From: Polaribacter sp.
GTDB taxonomy: Bacteria > Bacteroidota > Bacteroidia > Flavobacteriales > Flavobacteriaceae
Length of the DNA stretch: 7,117 nt
Assembly (NCBI GenBank): GCA_003537695.1
Contig: DPRC01000006.1
Location: 1-7,117, forward strand
Reading direction: 5' to 3'
Both the position numbers and the translations under genes were made by a program. Of this stretch, positions 1-7,117 are shown piece by piece (position 1 is the first letter of the stretch; every line of letters begins with the position of its first letter). A model generated the notes under the pieces. The model ran no database searches. It saw only the letters and a list, made by a program, of their open reading frames with translations, and was not told the origin of the DNA.

Positions 1-2089
1 AGGTATGAAAATTGCCCAATCTAACTTAGAACTTAGTAAGAACGGAAGCATTACTTTGGAGCGTGTTATTGCGCGTGAAGAAGGAGATTTTCCAGTAGTG
101 AATCCAGATGACATTAATTATATGGATGTTGCTCCAAATCAAATTGCTTCTATATCGGCATCTTTAATACCGTTTTTAGAACATGATGATGCCAATCGTG
201 CCTTAATGGGATCTAACATGATGCGTCAGGCAGTGCCATTATTACGCCCAGAATCTCCAATTGTAGGAACTGGTTTAGAACGCAGAGTTGCAAAAGATTC
301 TCGTATTTTAATCAATGCTGAAGGAGCTGGTGTCGTAGAATATGTGGATGCTAATAAAATTACAATTAAGTATGATAGAACGGACGAAGAGAAGCTGGTT
401 AGTTTTGATTCTGATGAAGTATCGTATAATTTAATTAAATTTAGAAAGACCAATCAAGGAACGTCCATCAACCTGAAACCAATTGTAGTAAGAGGAGACA
501 GAGTTACAGAAGGACAAGTTCTTTGTGAAGGATATGCAACACAAAAAGGAGAATTAGCTTTAGGAAGAAATATGAAAGTAGCCTTTATGCCTTGGAAAGG
601 GTATAATTTTGAGGATGCAATTGTAATTTCAGAAAAAGTGGTTCGTGAAGATATATTTACATCTATACATATTGATGAGTATTCTTTAGACGTTAGAGAT
701 ACAAAATTAGGAATTGAAGAATTGACTAATGATATCCCGAACGTTTCAGAAGAAGCTACCAAAGATTTAGATGAAAATGGAATGATTAGAATTGGAGCAG
801 AAGTGAATCCTGGTGACATCTTAATAGGTAAGATTACACCAAAAGGAGAATCGGATCCAACTCCAGAGGAAAAATTATTACGTGCAATTTTTGGGGATAA
901 AGCGGGAGATGTAAAAGATGCATCTTTGAAAGCTTCACCTTCATTAAGAGGTGTAGTAATTGATAAAAAATTATTCAGAAGAGCTGTTAAGGATAAAAAC
1001 AAAAGGTTACAAGATAAAGAAGCAGTTGCTAATTTAGAATCTTCTTTTGTTTCACAATTCGAAGGATTGAAAGATGAATTAATTGAAAAATTATTCACTT
1101 TAATTAGCGGAAAAACATCGCAAGGAGTATTCAATGATTTAGGGGAAGAAGTTTTACCAAAAGGTAAAAAATATACGCTTAAAATGTTAAACTCTGTAGA
1201 TGACTATGTGCATTTAACAGGTTCTTGGACAACAGATAAAGACTTAAATGATTTAGTAGGTGAATTAGTTCACAATTACAAAATCAAAGTAAACGATTTA
1301 CAAGGTTCTTTACGTCGTCAAAAGTTTACAATCTCTGTTGGAGATGAGTTGCCTGCAGGAATTTTAAAACTTGCGAAAGTTTACATCGCTAAAAAGCGGA
1401 AACTTAAAGTAGGAGATAAAATGGCGGGACGTCACGGTAACAAAGGTATTGTTGCACGTATAGTAAGAGCAGAAGACATGCCTTTCTTAGAAGACGGAAC
1501 ACCTGTAGACATCGTGTTAAATCCATTAGGAGTGCCTTCTCGTATGAATATTGGTCAAATTTATGAAACTGTTCTTGGTTGGGCAGGTCAGAAATTAGGA
1601 ACTAAATATGCAACACCAATTTTTGATGGCGCATCTTTAGATCAAATCAATGTGATTACAGACAATGCAGGTGTTCCAAGATTTGGACATACCTATTTAT
1701 ATGATGGTGGAACAGGAAAACGTTTCGATCAGCCAGCAACGGTTGGTATCATTTATATGATTAAGTTAGGACACATGATTGAAGATAAAATGCATGCGCG
1801 TTCTATCGGACCGTATTCATTAATTACACAACAACCATTGGGTGGTAAAGCTCAGTTTGGTGGTCAGCGATTTGGAGAGATGGAAGTTTGGGCATTGGAA
1901 GCATATGGTGCTTCTAGTATCTTAAGAGAAATCTTAACTGTTAAATCTGATGATGTGATGGGTAGAGCTAAAACATACGAAAGTATTGTGAAAGGCGAAG
2001 CAATGCCAGAACCAGGTTTACCAGAGTCATTTAATGTATTAATGCACGAACTGAAAGGTTTAGGATTAGACGTTAGATTAGAAGAATAA
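1..2089 (+). CDS. rpoB: RNA polymerase beta subunit, 5'-truncated by window edge
   Basis: This is the C-terminal half or more of RpoB, the beta subunit that with beta' forms the active centre of cytoplasmic RNA polymerase. The reading frame is open from the window edge, so the ATG at base 5 is an internal Met and not the start. Residues below are numbered from that Met. Visible landmarks are: the [17 protein letters not shown] block (about 55-71); [10 protein letters not shown] with the acidic pair E203-D204 near the active site; the flap-tip helix [10 protein letters not shown] (288-297); a lineage insert corresponding to E. coli SI2 (roughly 320-445); [12 protein letters not shown] (470-481), whose K472 and K480 match E. 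coli K1065 and K1073; H597 in KMHARS, matching E. coli H1237; and the clamp-side block [20 protein letters not shown] from about 610. The C-terminus LGLDVRLEE is a normal ending. The helical stretch E. coli carries near 1120-1180 is largely absent. The rifampicin-resistance clusters lie upstream of the window. rpoC follows 63 nt downstream. Confidence 0.98.
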   Translation, partial: GMKIAQSNLELSKNGSITLERVIAREEGDFPVVNPDDINYMDVAPNQIASISASLIPFLEHDDANRALMGSNMMRQAVPLLRPESPIVGTGLERRVAKDSRILINAEGAGVVEYVDANKITIKYDRTDEEKLVSFDSDEVSYNLIKFRKTNQGTSINLKPIVVRGDRVTEGQVLCEGYATQKGELALGRNMKVAFMPWKGYNFEDAIVISEKVVREDIFTSIHIDEYSLDVRDTKLGIEELTNDIPNVSEEATKDLDENGMIRIGAEVNPGDILIGKITPKGESDPTPEEKLLRAIFGDKAGDVKDASLKASPSLRGVVIDKKLFRRAVKDKNKRLQDKEAVANLESSFVSQFEGLKDELIEKLFTLISGKTSQGVFNDLGEEVLPKGKKYTLKMLNSVDDYVHLTGSWTTDKDLNDLVGELVHNYKIKVNDLQGSLRRQKFTISVGDELPAGILKLAKVYIAKKRKLKVGDKMAGRHGNKGIVARIVRAEDMPFLEDGTPVDIVLNPLGVPSRMNIGQIYETVLGWAGQKLGTKYATPIFDGASLDQINVITDNAGVPRFGHTYLYDGGTGKRFDQPATVGIIYMIKLGHMIEDKMHARSIGPYSLITQQPLGGKAQFGGQRFGEMEVWALEAYGASSILREILTVKSDDVMGRAKTYESIVKGEAMPEPGLPESFNVLMHELKGLGLDVRLEE

Positions 2090-2106
2090 TTATTTACACA
2101 GGGCTT

Positions 2107-2130
2107 TGCAAGGGGGTAAAACCCCTTGTA
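2107..2130 (+). promoter_or_regulatory. RNA hairpin in the rpoB-rpoC spacer
   Basis: The arms CAAGGGG (2109-2115) and CCCCTTG (2122-2128) pair perfectly around a six-base loop, GTAAAA. A G-U wobble (2108/2129) and a T-A pair (2107/2130) extend the stem to nine pairs. Four consecutive G-C pairs stand out in an AT-rich region. The bases that follow (TAAACTGAAC) are not a T-tract, so this is not a canonical intrinsic terminator. It ends 22 nt before the rpoC ATG. A role as pause site, processing or stability element, or protein-binding site between the two genes is inference. Confidence 0.55.
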
Positions 2131-2152
2131 TAAACTGAACACTTGAAATAAG

Positions 2153-5100
2153 ATGGCAAGAAAACAAGAGAAGTACACTGTAAAAAAGTTTAACAAAATC
2201 TCAATTGGTTTATCATCACCAGAGGCAATTTTAGAAATTTCTAAAGGTGAAGTTTTAAAACCAGAAACTATAAATTACCGTACACACAAGCCAGAAAGAG
2301 ATGGTTTGTTTTGTGAGCGTATTTTTGGTCCTGTTAAGGATTATGAATGTGCTTGTGGAAAGTACAAAAGAATCCGTTACAAAGGAATTGTTTGTGACAG
2401 ATGTGGGGTAGAAGTAACGGAAAAGAAAGTACGTAGAGATAGAGTTGGTCACATTAATTTAGTGGTACCGGTTGCTCATATTTGGTACTTTAGATCATTG
2501 CCTAACAAAATGGGGTACCTTTTAGGTTTGCCTTCTAAAAAGTTAGACATGATTATTTACTACGAACGATATGTAGTAATCCAACCAGGTATTGCCAAGA
2601 ATGTTGAAGGAGAGCCATTGCAAAAAATGGACTTCTTAACAGAAGAAGAATACTTAGACATTGTAGATGAAATTCCACAGGAAAACCAATATTTAGACGA
2701 TACGGACCCAAATAAGTTCATCGCTAAAATGGGGGCAGAGTGTTTGATTGATTTATTAGCGCGTATCGATTTAGAATCGCTGTCTTTTGAATTGAGACAC
2801 AAAGCAAATACGGAAACTTCGAAGCAACGTAAGACAGAAGCATTGAAGCGTTTAAATGTTGTAGAGGCATTTAAAGACTCTCAAAAGAATAGAGAGAACA
2901 ATCCAGAATGGATGATCATGAAGGCAGTTCCGGTAATTCCGCCAGAATTAAGACCTTTAGTTCCCTTAGATGGAGGACGTTTTGCTACTTCAGATTTAAA
3001 TGACCTATACAGAAGAGTGATTATTAGAAACAACCGTTTAAAAAGGTTGGTTGAAATTAAGGCACCAGAAGTTATTTTACGTAATGAGAAACGGATGTTG
3101 CAAGAATCTGTGGATTCATTGTTTGACAATACACGTAAATCATCTGCAGTAAAAACAGAGTCTAACCGACCGTTAAAATCACTTTCAGATTCTTTGAAAG
3201 GGAAACAAGGTCGTTTCCGTCAGAATTTATTAGGAAAGCGTGTTGATTATTCTGCACGTTCTGTAATTGTTGTTGGACCAGAATTAAAATTATCAGAATG
3301 TGGTATCCCAAAAGATATGGCAGCTGAACTTTACAAGCCTTTTGTAATTCGTAAATTAATTGAGAGAGGAATTGTAAAAACAGTAAAATCTGCGAAGAAA
3401 ATAATAGATAGAAAAGAGCCTGTTGTTTGGGACATCTTAGAAAATGTAATTAAGGGGCACCCTGTATTATTAAACAGAGCACCAACTTTACACCGACTTG
3501 GTATCCAAGCATTCCAGCCAAAATTAATTGAAGGGAAAGCAATACAGTTGCATCCTCTTGCATGTTCTGCCTTTAATGCCGATTTTGATGGAGATCAGAT
3601 GGCAGTGCACTTACCATTAGGCCCAGAGGCTATTTTAGAAGCACAATTATTAATGTTGGCTTCTCATAATATCTTAAACCCTGCAAATGGAGCGCCAGTA
3701 ACGGTTCCTTCTCAGGATATGGTACTTGGTTTATATTACATGACCAAAGAAAGAATTTCTACTCCAGAAGTAAAAATTATAGGAGAAGGATTAACGTTCT
3801 ATTCACCAGAAGAAGTAACCATTGCTTTTAACGAAGAGATGGTGGACTTAAATGCTGGTATTAATGTAAGAACCTACGATGTTGACGAGGACGGAGAGCA
3901 AGTTAGAAAAATTATAAAAACTACAGTAGGTAGAGTTTTATTTAATGAAGTTGTTCCTGCAAAAGCTGGTTATATCAATGAAGTATTAACTAAGAAAAAC
4001 TTACGTGGAATTATTGGTGGTATTTTAAAGGCTACTGATATTCCTACAACCGGAGCATTCTTAGATGAAATAAAAAATATGGGATATAAATTTGCCTTCC
4101 AAGGTGGTTTATCTTTCTCATTAGGGGATATTATTATTCCTAAGGAAAAACAAGGAATGATTGACGCTGCCAATAAAGAGGTAGAAGCAATTGTTGGGAA
4201 TTATAACATGGGTATGTTAACGCAAAAAGAGCGTTACAATCAGGTAATTGATATTTGGGGTAGAACCAATAACGATTTAACTGAGCTATCTATGAAGCGT
4301 TTACGTGAAGATCAACAGGGTTTCAATTCTGTTTATATGATGCTTGATTCTGGTGCAAGGGGTTCTAAAGAACAAATTCGTCAGTTAACAGGTATGCGTG
4401 GATTAATGGCAAAACCTAAAAAATCTACTGCAGGTGGTGGAGAAATTATTGAGAATCCAATTCTTTCTAACTTTAAGGAAGGACTGTCAATTCTTGAATA
4501 TTTTATCTCGACACACGGTGCACGTAAAGGATTAGCAGATACCGCTTTAAAAACGGCAGATGCAGGTTACTTAACACGTAGATTGGTAGATGTTTCTCAA
4601 GATGTTATTGTAAATGAAGAAGATTGTGGTACGTTAAGAGGAGTTGAAGTTGCTCCATTGAAGAAGAATGATGAGATTGTAGAATCGATATCAGATAGAA
4701 TTGAAGGACGTGTTTCACTAAACGACGTATACCACCCATTGACGGAAGATTTAATTATCTCTGCAAATGAGCCAATTACGTATAAACTAGCAGTTGCTGT
4801 TGAAAAATCAGGAATTGATAGTATTGAAGTAAGATCTCCATTATCATGTGAATCTACAAAAGGTATTTGTGCAAAATGTTATGGCCAGAGTTTATCAACA
4901 CTGAACAAAGTTCAAATTGGTGAAGCGGTTGGTGTAATTGCAGCACAATCTATTGGAGAGCCAGGTACGCAGTTAACCTTACGTACATTCCACGTTGGTG
5001 GAGTTGCGGGGAATATCTCTCAAGAGAATAAGTTAATAGCGAAGTTTGACGGTACTGTAAATATTGAGGATTTAAGAACTGTTGCTGGTAAAGACAAAGA

Positions 5101-6427
5101 AGGGACTGCTATTGATATCATTATATCTAGAACAGCAGAGATTAAAATTATAGATAAGAAAACAGGGATTACACAGAGTACAAATATTCTGCCTTATGGT
5201 TCGATTATTTTCGACAAAGACAGAAAAACAATCAAAAAAGGAGATACGATTGTACAATGGGATCCTTTTAACGGTGTAATTGTTTCTGAGTTCGAAGGAA
5301 AAGTGAAGTTTGATAATTTACAACAGGGAATTAACTACTCTGTAGAAATTGATGAACAAACAGGATTCCAAGAAAAAGTAATGATCGATTCTAAAAACAA
5401 GAAAATCATTGCTTCTTTAATTATTGAAGACAAAGATGGGAATGCATTGCGTTCTTATAGTTTACCGGTAGGTGCACACTTGATGATTAGCGATGGAGAC
5501 AAGGTTGAAGCAGGGCACACGTTGGTTAAAATTCCAAGAAAATCTGGAAAAGCAGGAGATATTACAGGAGGTTTACCAAGAGTAACAGAGTTATTCGAAG
5601 CACGTAACCCTTCCAATCCATCTGTAGTTTCAGAGATTGACGGTGTTGTTTCTTTTGGGAAAATTAAGCGAGGAAATAGAGAAATTATTGTTGAATCTAA
5701 AACTGGAGACATTAGTAAGTATTTAGTAAAACTATCGAATCAGATTTTAGTTCAAGAAAATGACTTTATCAAAGCTGGGATGCCATTATCAGACGGAGCA
5801 ACAACTCCTTCAGATATCTTAAGAATTAAGGGGCCTGCGGCAGTGCAAGAATACTTAGTAAATGAAATACAAGAAGTATATCGTTTGCAAGGTGTGAAAA
5901 TTAATGACAAGCATTTCGAAGTTGTTGTGCGTCAAATGATGCGTAAAGTTAAGATTATTGATTCTGGAGATACTTTATTCTTAGAGAATCAACTGATTCA
6001 TAAAATTGACTTTATCAAAGACAATGATGCAATTTACGGAATGAAGGTTGTTGAAGAAGCTGGAGATTCTGAGAACTTAAAAGCAGGTCAAATTATTTCT
6101 GCGCGTCAATTAAGAGATGAAAATTCTTTGTTAAGAAGAAATGATCAAAACTTAGTAGAAGCAAGAGATGCGAAGCCAGCGACAGCAGAGCAAGTTTTAC
6201 AAGGAATTACGAGAGCATCACTTCAAACAAAATCATTTATTTCTGCAGCTTCTTTCCAAGAAACTACAAAAGTATTAAATGAGGCTGCTGTAAGTGGTAA
6301 AATAGATACTTTAGAAGGATTGAAAGAGAATGTGATTGTTGGTAAGAGAATTCCAGCAGGAACAGGAATGAGATCTTACGAAAAGATTCTAGTTGGTCCC
6401 AAGGACGAAATAGAGAAAAGTTTCTAA
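2153..6427 (+). CDS. rpoC: RNA polymerase beta' subunit, complete
   Basis: This is full-length RpoC of 1424 aa, close to E. coli beta' (1407). It holds the catalytic magnesium and forms the clamp, bridge helix and trigger loop. In order: Zn-binding site 1 with C66, C68, C81 and C84; the switch/rudder-side block [20 protein letters not shown] (350-369); the active-site motif NADFDGD (475-481) with metal-binding D477, D479 and D481; the [22 protein letters not shown] segment ending at P755; a short lineage insert (756-764); the bridge helix around [22 protein letters not shown] (about 780-815); Zn site 2 with C825, C899, C906 and C909; and the trigger-loop motif LRTFHVGG with R944 and H947. An SI3-like insert of sandwich-barrel type (about 955-1135) follows, then [16 protein letters not shown] (from 1136) and the C-terminal block [12 protein letters not shown] (from 1361), which in E. 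coli lies near the omega contact. Cysteine and trigger-loop positions sit exactly 11 residues beyond E. coli numbering. The start ATG lacks a Shine-Dalgarno and has an A-rich leader, usual for Bacteroidota. The gene is probably co-transcribed with rpoB. Confidence 0.99.
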   Translation: MARKQEKYTVKKFNKISIGLSSPEAILEISKGEVLKPETINYRTHKPERDGLFCERIFGPVKDYECACGKYKRIRYKGIVCDRCGVEVTEKKVRRDRVGHINLVVPVAHIWYFRSLPNKMGYLLGLPSKKLDMIIYYERYVVIQPGIAKNVEGEPLQKMDFLTEEEYLDIVDEIPQENQYLDDTDPNKFIAKMGAECLIDLLARIDLESLSFELRHKANTETSKQRKTEALKRLNVVEAFKDSQKNRENNPEWMIMKAVPVIPPELRPLVPLDGGRFATSDLNDLYRRVIIRNNRLKRLVEIKAPEVILRNEKRMLQESVDSLFDNTRKSSAVKTESNRPLKSLSDSLKGKQGRFRQNLLGKRVDYSARSVIVVGPELKLSECGIPKDMAAELYKPFVIRKLIERGIVKTVKSAKKIIDRKEPVVWDILENVIKGHPVLLNRAPTLHRLGIQAFQPKLIEGKAIQLHPLACSAFNADFDGDQMAVHLPLGPEAILEAQLLMLASHNILNPANGAPVTVPSQDMVLGLYYMTKERISTPEVKIIGEGLTFYSPEEVTIAFNEEMVDLNAGINVRTYDVDEDGEQVRKIIKTTVGRVLFNEVVPAKAGYINEVLTKKNLRGIIGGILKATDIPTTGAFLDEIKNMGYKFAFQGGLSFSLGDIIIPKEKQGMIDAANKEVEAIVGNYNMGMLTQKERYNQVIDIWGRTNNDLTELSMKRLREDQQGFNSVYMMLDSGARGSKEQIRQLTGMRGLMAKPKKSTAGGGEIIENPILSNFKEGLSILEYFISTHGARKGLADTALKTADAGYLTRRLVDVSQDVIVNEEDCGTLRGVEVAPLKKNDEIVESISDRIEGRVSLNDVYHPLTEDLIISANEPITYKLAVAVEKSGIDSIEVRSPLSCESTKGICAKCYGQSLSTLNKVQIGEAVGVIAAQSIGEPGTQLTLRTFHVGGVAGNISQENKLIAKFDGTVNIEDLRTVAGKDKEGTAIDIIISRTAEIKIIDKKTGITQSTNILPYGSIIFDKDRKTIKKGDTIVQWDPFNGVIVSEFEGKVKFDNLQQGINYSVEIDEQTGFQEKVMIDSKNKKIIASLIIEDKDGNALRSYSLPVGAHLMISDGDKVEAGHTLVKIPRKSGKAGDITGGLPRVTELFEARNPSNPSVVSEIDGVVSFGKIKRGNREIIVESKTGDISKYLVKLSNQILVQENDFIKAGMPLSDGATTPSDILRIKGPAAVQEYLVNEIQEVYRLQGVKINDKHFEVVVRQMMRKVKIIDSGDTLFLENQLIHKIDFIKDNDAIYGMKVVEEAGDSENLKAGQIISARQLRDENSLLRRNDQNLVEARDAKPATAEQVLQGITRASLQTKSFISAASFQETTKVLNEAAVSGKIDTLEGLKENVIVGKRIPAGTGMRSYEKILVGPKDEIEKSF

Positions 6428-6430
6428 ATA

Positions 6431-6448
6431 AAAACGTTGATACGTTTT
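6431..6448 (+). repeat. Perfect inverted repeat just after the rpoC stop
   Basis: AAAACGT (6431-6437) and ACGTTTT (6442-6448) are perfect inverted arms around a four-base TGAT loop, beginning 3 nt after the rpoC stop codon. The right arm ends in TTTT but runs into AAAG, so it is at best a weak terminator on its own. A second AT-only inverted pair, TTTTAAA/TTTAAAA, spans 6445-6459 and leads directly into the larger hairpin downstream. Confidence 0.5.
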
Positions 6449-6455
6449 AAAGTTT

Positions 6456-6511
6456 AAAAGTTGGATTGTTTACTGTAACTTGTTTACAATATTCAATTCA
6501 ACTTTTTTTTT
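6456..6511 (+). terminator. Intrinsic (Rho-independent) terminator after rpoC
   Basis: The arm 6456-6468 (AAAAGTTGGATTG) pairs with 6494-6506 (CAATTCAACTTTT) over 13 positions, one of them a G-U wobble. On the same symmetry axis the inner part re-forms: a two-base T-T mismatch, two pairs, one mismatch, then TGTAA (6474-6478) pairing with TTACA (6484-6488) around the loop CTTGT. Nine T residues run from 6503 to 6511. This geometry fits an end point for the rpoB-rpoC transcript. The stem is A/T-rich, so some read-through into the next gene is plausible. The loop region also contains two direct copies of GTTTAC (6468-6473 and 6482-6487). Confidence 0.82.
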
Positions 6512-6557
6512 ACGAAAGATTCAGAGAGTTTAATTCAAATTAAAACAACTACTATAT

Positions 6558-6869
6558 ATGGAAGAAAATCAAAATAAAGACGGGCAATTAAACATAGAGT
6601 TAGATCAGGAAATTGCAGAGGGAACCTATTCTAACTTGGCAATTATCAATCATTCGGTCTCAGAATTTATTGTTGATTTTATTAATATTATGCCAGGGGT
6701 TCCAAAGGCAAAAGTAAAGTCTAGAATTATCTTAACACCACAACATGCAAAAAGGTTGGCAAAGGCTTTGGCAGATAATGTTAGGAAATTTGAGCAAGCT
6801 AACGGTGAAATTAAGGATTATGAACGTCCTCCAGTTCCAATGAACTTTGGTCCAACGGGTCAAGCATAA
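6558..6869 (+). CDS. DUF3467 family protein, function unknown
   Basis: This is a small soluble protein of 103 aa with no signal peptide, membrane segment or cysteine. I recognise it as DUF3467 (from memory Pfam PF11950) by the pattern EGTYSNLAIINHSVSEFIVDF (from about residue 21), the PG-PKAKVKSRIILTPQHAKRL core (46-67), and the following amphipathic helix that ends in NVRKFE (74-79). The N-terminal 20 residues are polar and acidic. The C-terminal tail (about 85-103) is rich in Pro and Gly and looks flexible. The length is typical for the family. No enzymatic motif is visible and the biochemical role is unknown. From memory this gene commonly sits immediately downstream of rpoC in Bacteroidota, but no direct link to RNA polymerase can be read from the sequence. 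The rpoC terminator separates the two, and I could not identify a convincing promoter (TTTG / TAnnTTTG) in the 130-nt gap. It may therefore be expressed by read-through or from a promoter I cannot see. The ATG has an A-rich leader with no Shine-Dalgarno. Confidence 0.9.
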   Translation: MEENQNKDGQLNIELDQEIAEGTYSNLAIINHSVSEFIVDFINIMPGVPKAKVKSRIILTPQHAKRLAKALADNVRKFEQANGEIKDYERPPVPMNFGPTGQA

Positions 6870-6955
6870 ATATGCTATTATTTGTGAACTATGATTTCAG
6901 TTTGCATATCGAATGATTCACTTAGGTATCGTTCTTTTACTATTAATTTCCATTT
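6870..6955 (+). other. Intergenic spacer with micro-ORFs, no clear signals
   Basis: There is no good terminator for the preceding gene. Only a weak five-pair hairpin is present, AGCAT (6863-6867) with ATGCT (6872-6876), which overlaps the stop codon. ATATGC (6870-6875) could alternatively pair with GCATAT (6904-6909). Three ATG-initiated micro-ORFs start here: 6872-6916 (14 aa), 6891-6959 (22 aa) and 6913-7044 (43 aa). None resembles a known protein. No convincing Bacteroidota promoter was found. Confidence 0.4.
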
Positions 6956-7117
6956 TTGAAAAATATAATAATAAAGCTTCTTTTTGTTTTCTTATTCATA
7001 AGTTGTTCTGGTCCCTATGGCGCATCTACTATTGTAGTAAATGATTCAAATTCAGGGATAATTGCGGATAGTTTTAAAAAAAATCACGTCAGATGCGTAG
7101 GATATAGAATTTTTAAA
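6956..7117 (+). CDS. Putative lipoprotein, 3'-truncated by window edge, TTG start
   Basis: The first 54 codons of an ORF that runs off the window end. The frame is closed upstream by TAA at 6944 and contains no ATG after it. The best start is TTG at 6956, giving MKNIIIKLLFVFLFISC: two lysines, a hydrophobic core, and a lipobox-like FISC with the lipidated Cys at position 17. This is a classic type II (lipoprotein) signal peptide, so the mature protein is expected to be anchored in a membrane facing the periplasm or cell surface. The residues after the Cys (SGPYGAST) lack the acidic or lysine run associated with surface-export signals in Bacteroidota, which slightly favours periplasmic orientation. 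The remaining visible part is about 37 residues and matches no family I recognise; it contains a second Cys (residue 47). An A8 tract lies at 7076-7083. The alternative, an upstream ATG joined by a frameshift, looks less likely because the signal peptide is complete in this frame. The function is unknown. Confidence 0.62.
   Translation, partial: MKNIIIKLLFVFLFISCSGPYGASTIVVNDSNSGIIADSFKKNHVRCVGYRIFK

Noticed and set aside
5..7. ATG at the left edge as a possible start of rpoB
   Set aside because: The frame is open to the window edge, and the protein from this Met aligns with the middle of RpoB, so it is an internal methionine.
454..1134. Minus-strand ORF of 226 aa, and the other antisense ORFs inside rpoB and rpoC
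   Set aside because: They lie entirely or almost entirely opposite strongly conserved RNA polymerase codons, are Ser/Phe/Ile/Leu-rich as expected of antisense shadows, and show no recognisable domain.
955..1328. The divergent segment of RpoB as foreign or recombined DNA
   Set aside because: It falls where E. coli beta has its SI2 insert, a region known to vary between lineages, and the frame and composition are continuous with the flanks.
2107..2130. The rpoB-rpoC hairpin as an intrinsic terminator
   Set aside because: It is followed by TAAACTGAAC and not by a T-tract, and full termination between rpoB and rpoC would be biologically unlikely.
6428..6955. Bacteroidota promoters (TTTG, about 20 nt, TAnnTTTG) for the DUF3467 gene or the lipoprotein
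   Set aside because: Only partial matches were found, such as TACGTTTT at 6441 and TCAGTTTG at 6897, without a properly spaced upstream element, so I do not report a promoter.
6913..7044. 43-aa ORF with a hydrophobic N-terminus as a real membrane peptide, or as the true 5' end of the lipoprotein through a frameshift
   Set aside because: The lipoprotein signal peptide is already complete in its own frame from TTG 6956, and the 43-aa ORF turns into a composition typical of an out-of-frame reading.
7076..7083. A8 tract in the lipoprotein as a phase-variation site
   Set aside because: Runs of eight A are common in AT-rich coding DNA at Lys-Lys codons, and nothing else supports switching.

Overview
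The window is a short stretch of AT-rich bacterial chromosome. The protein sequences point to the phylum Bacteroidota, most likely a flavobacterium. RpoB and RpoC both have the Bacteroidota form, including the extra residues before the RpoC bridge helix. Gene leaders are A/T-rich with no clear Shine-Dalgarno sequence, and a DUF3467 gene follows rpoC, as I recall it doing in this phylum. The genus cannot be fixed from the sequence alone.

All genes read left to right. Bases 1-2089 are the 3' part of rpoB (RNA polymerase beta subunit, about the last 695 codons); its start and the rifampicin-pocket region lie before the window. A 63-nt spacer (2090-2152) contains a compact G/C-rich hairpin without a T-tract, and then comes the complete rpoC (2153-6427, beta' subunit, 1424 aa). 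The two subunits form the catalytic core of RNA polymerase, and their close spacing fits co-transcription. The rpoC stop is followed by a small perfect hairpin and then by a strong candidate intrinsic terminator (6456-6511) with a nine-T tract.

After the terminator come a complete small DUF3467 gene of unknown function (6558-6869), an 86-nt spacer with a few tiny overlapping ORFs, and the start of a probable lipoprotein (6956 to the window end). The lipoprotein appears to start at TTG and its 3' end is outside the window.

This is essentially a housekeeping locus. I found no phage, transposon, CRISPR, tRNA, rRNA or defence genes and no evidence of a new multi-gene system. The points worth a second look are the rpoB-rpoC hairpin, the composite structure after rpoC, the uncharacterised DUF3467 neighbour and the TTG-start lipoprotein with its overlapping micro-ORFs.
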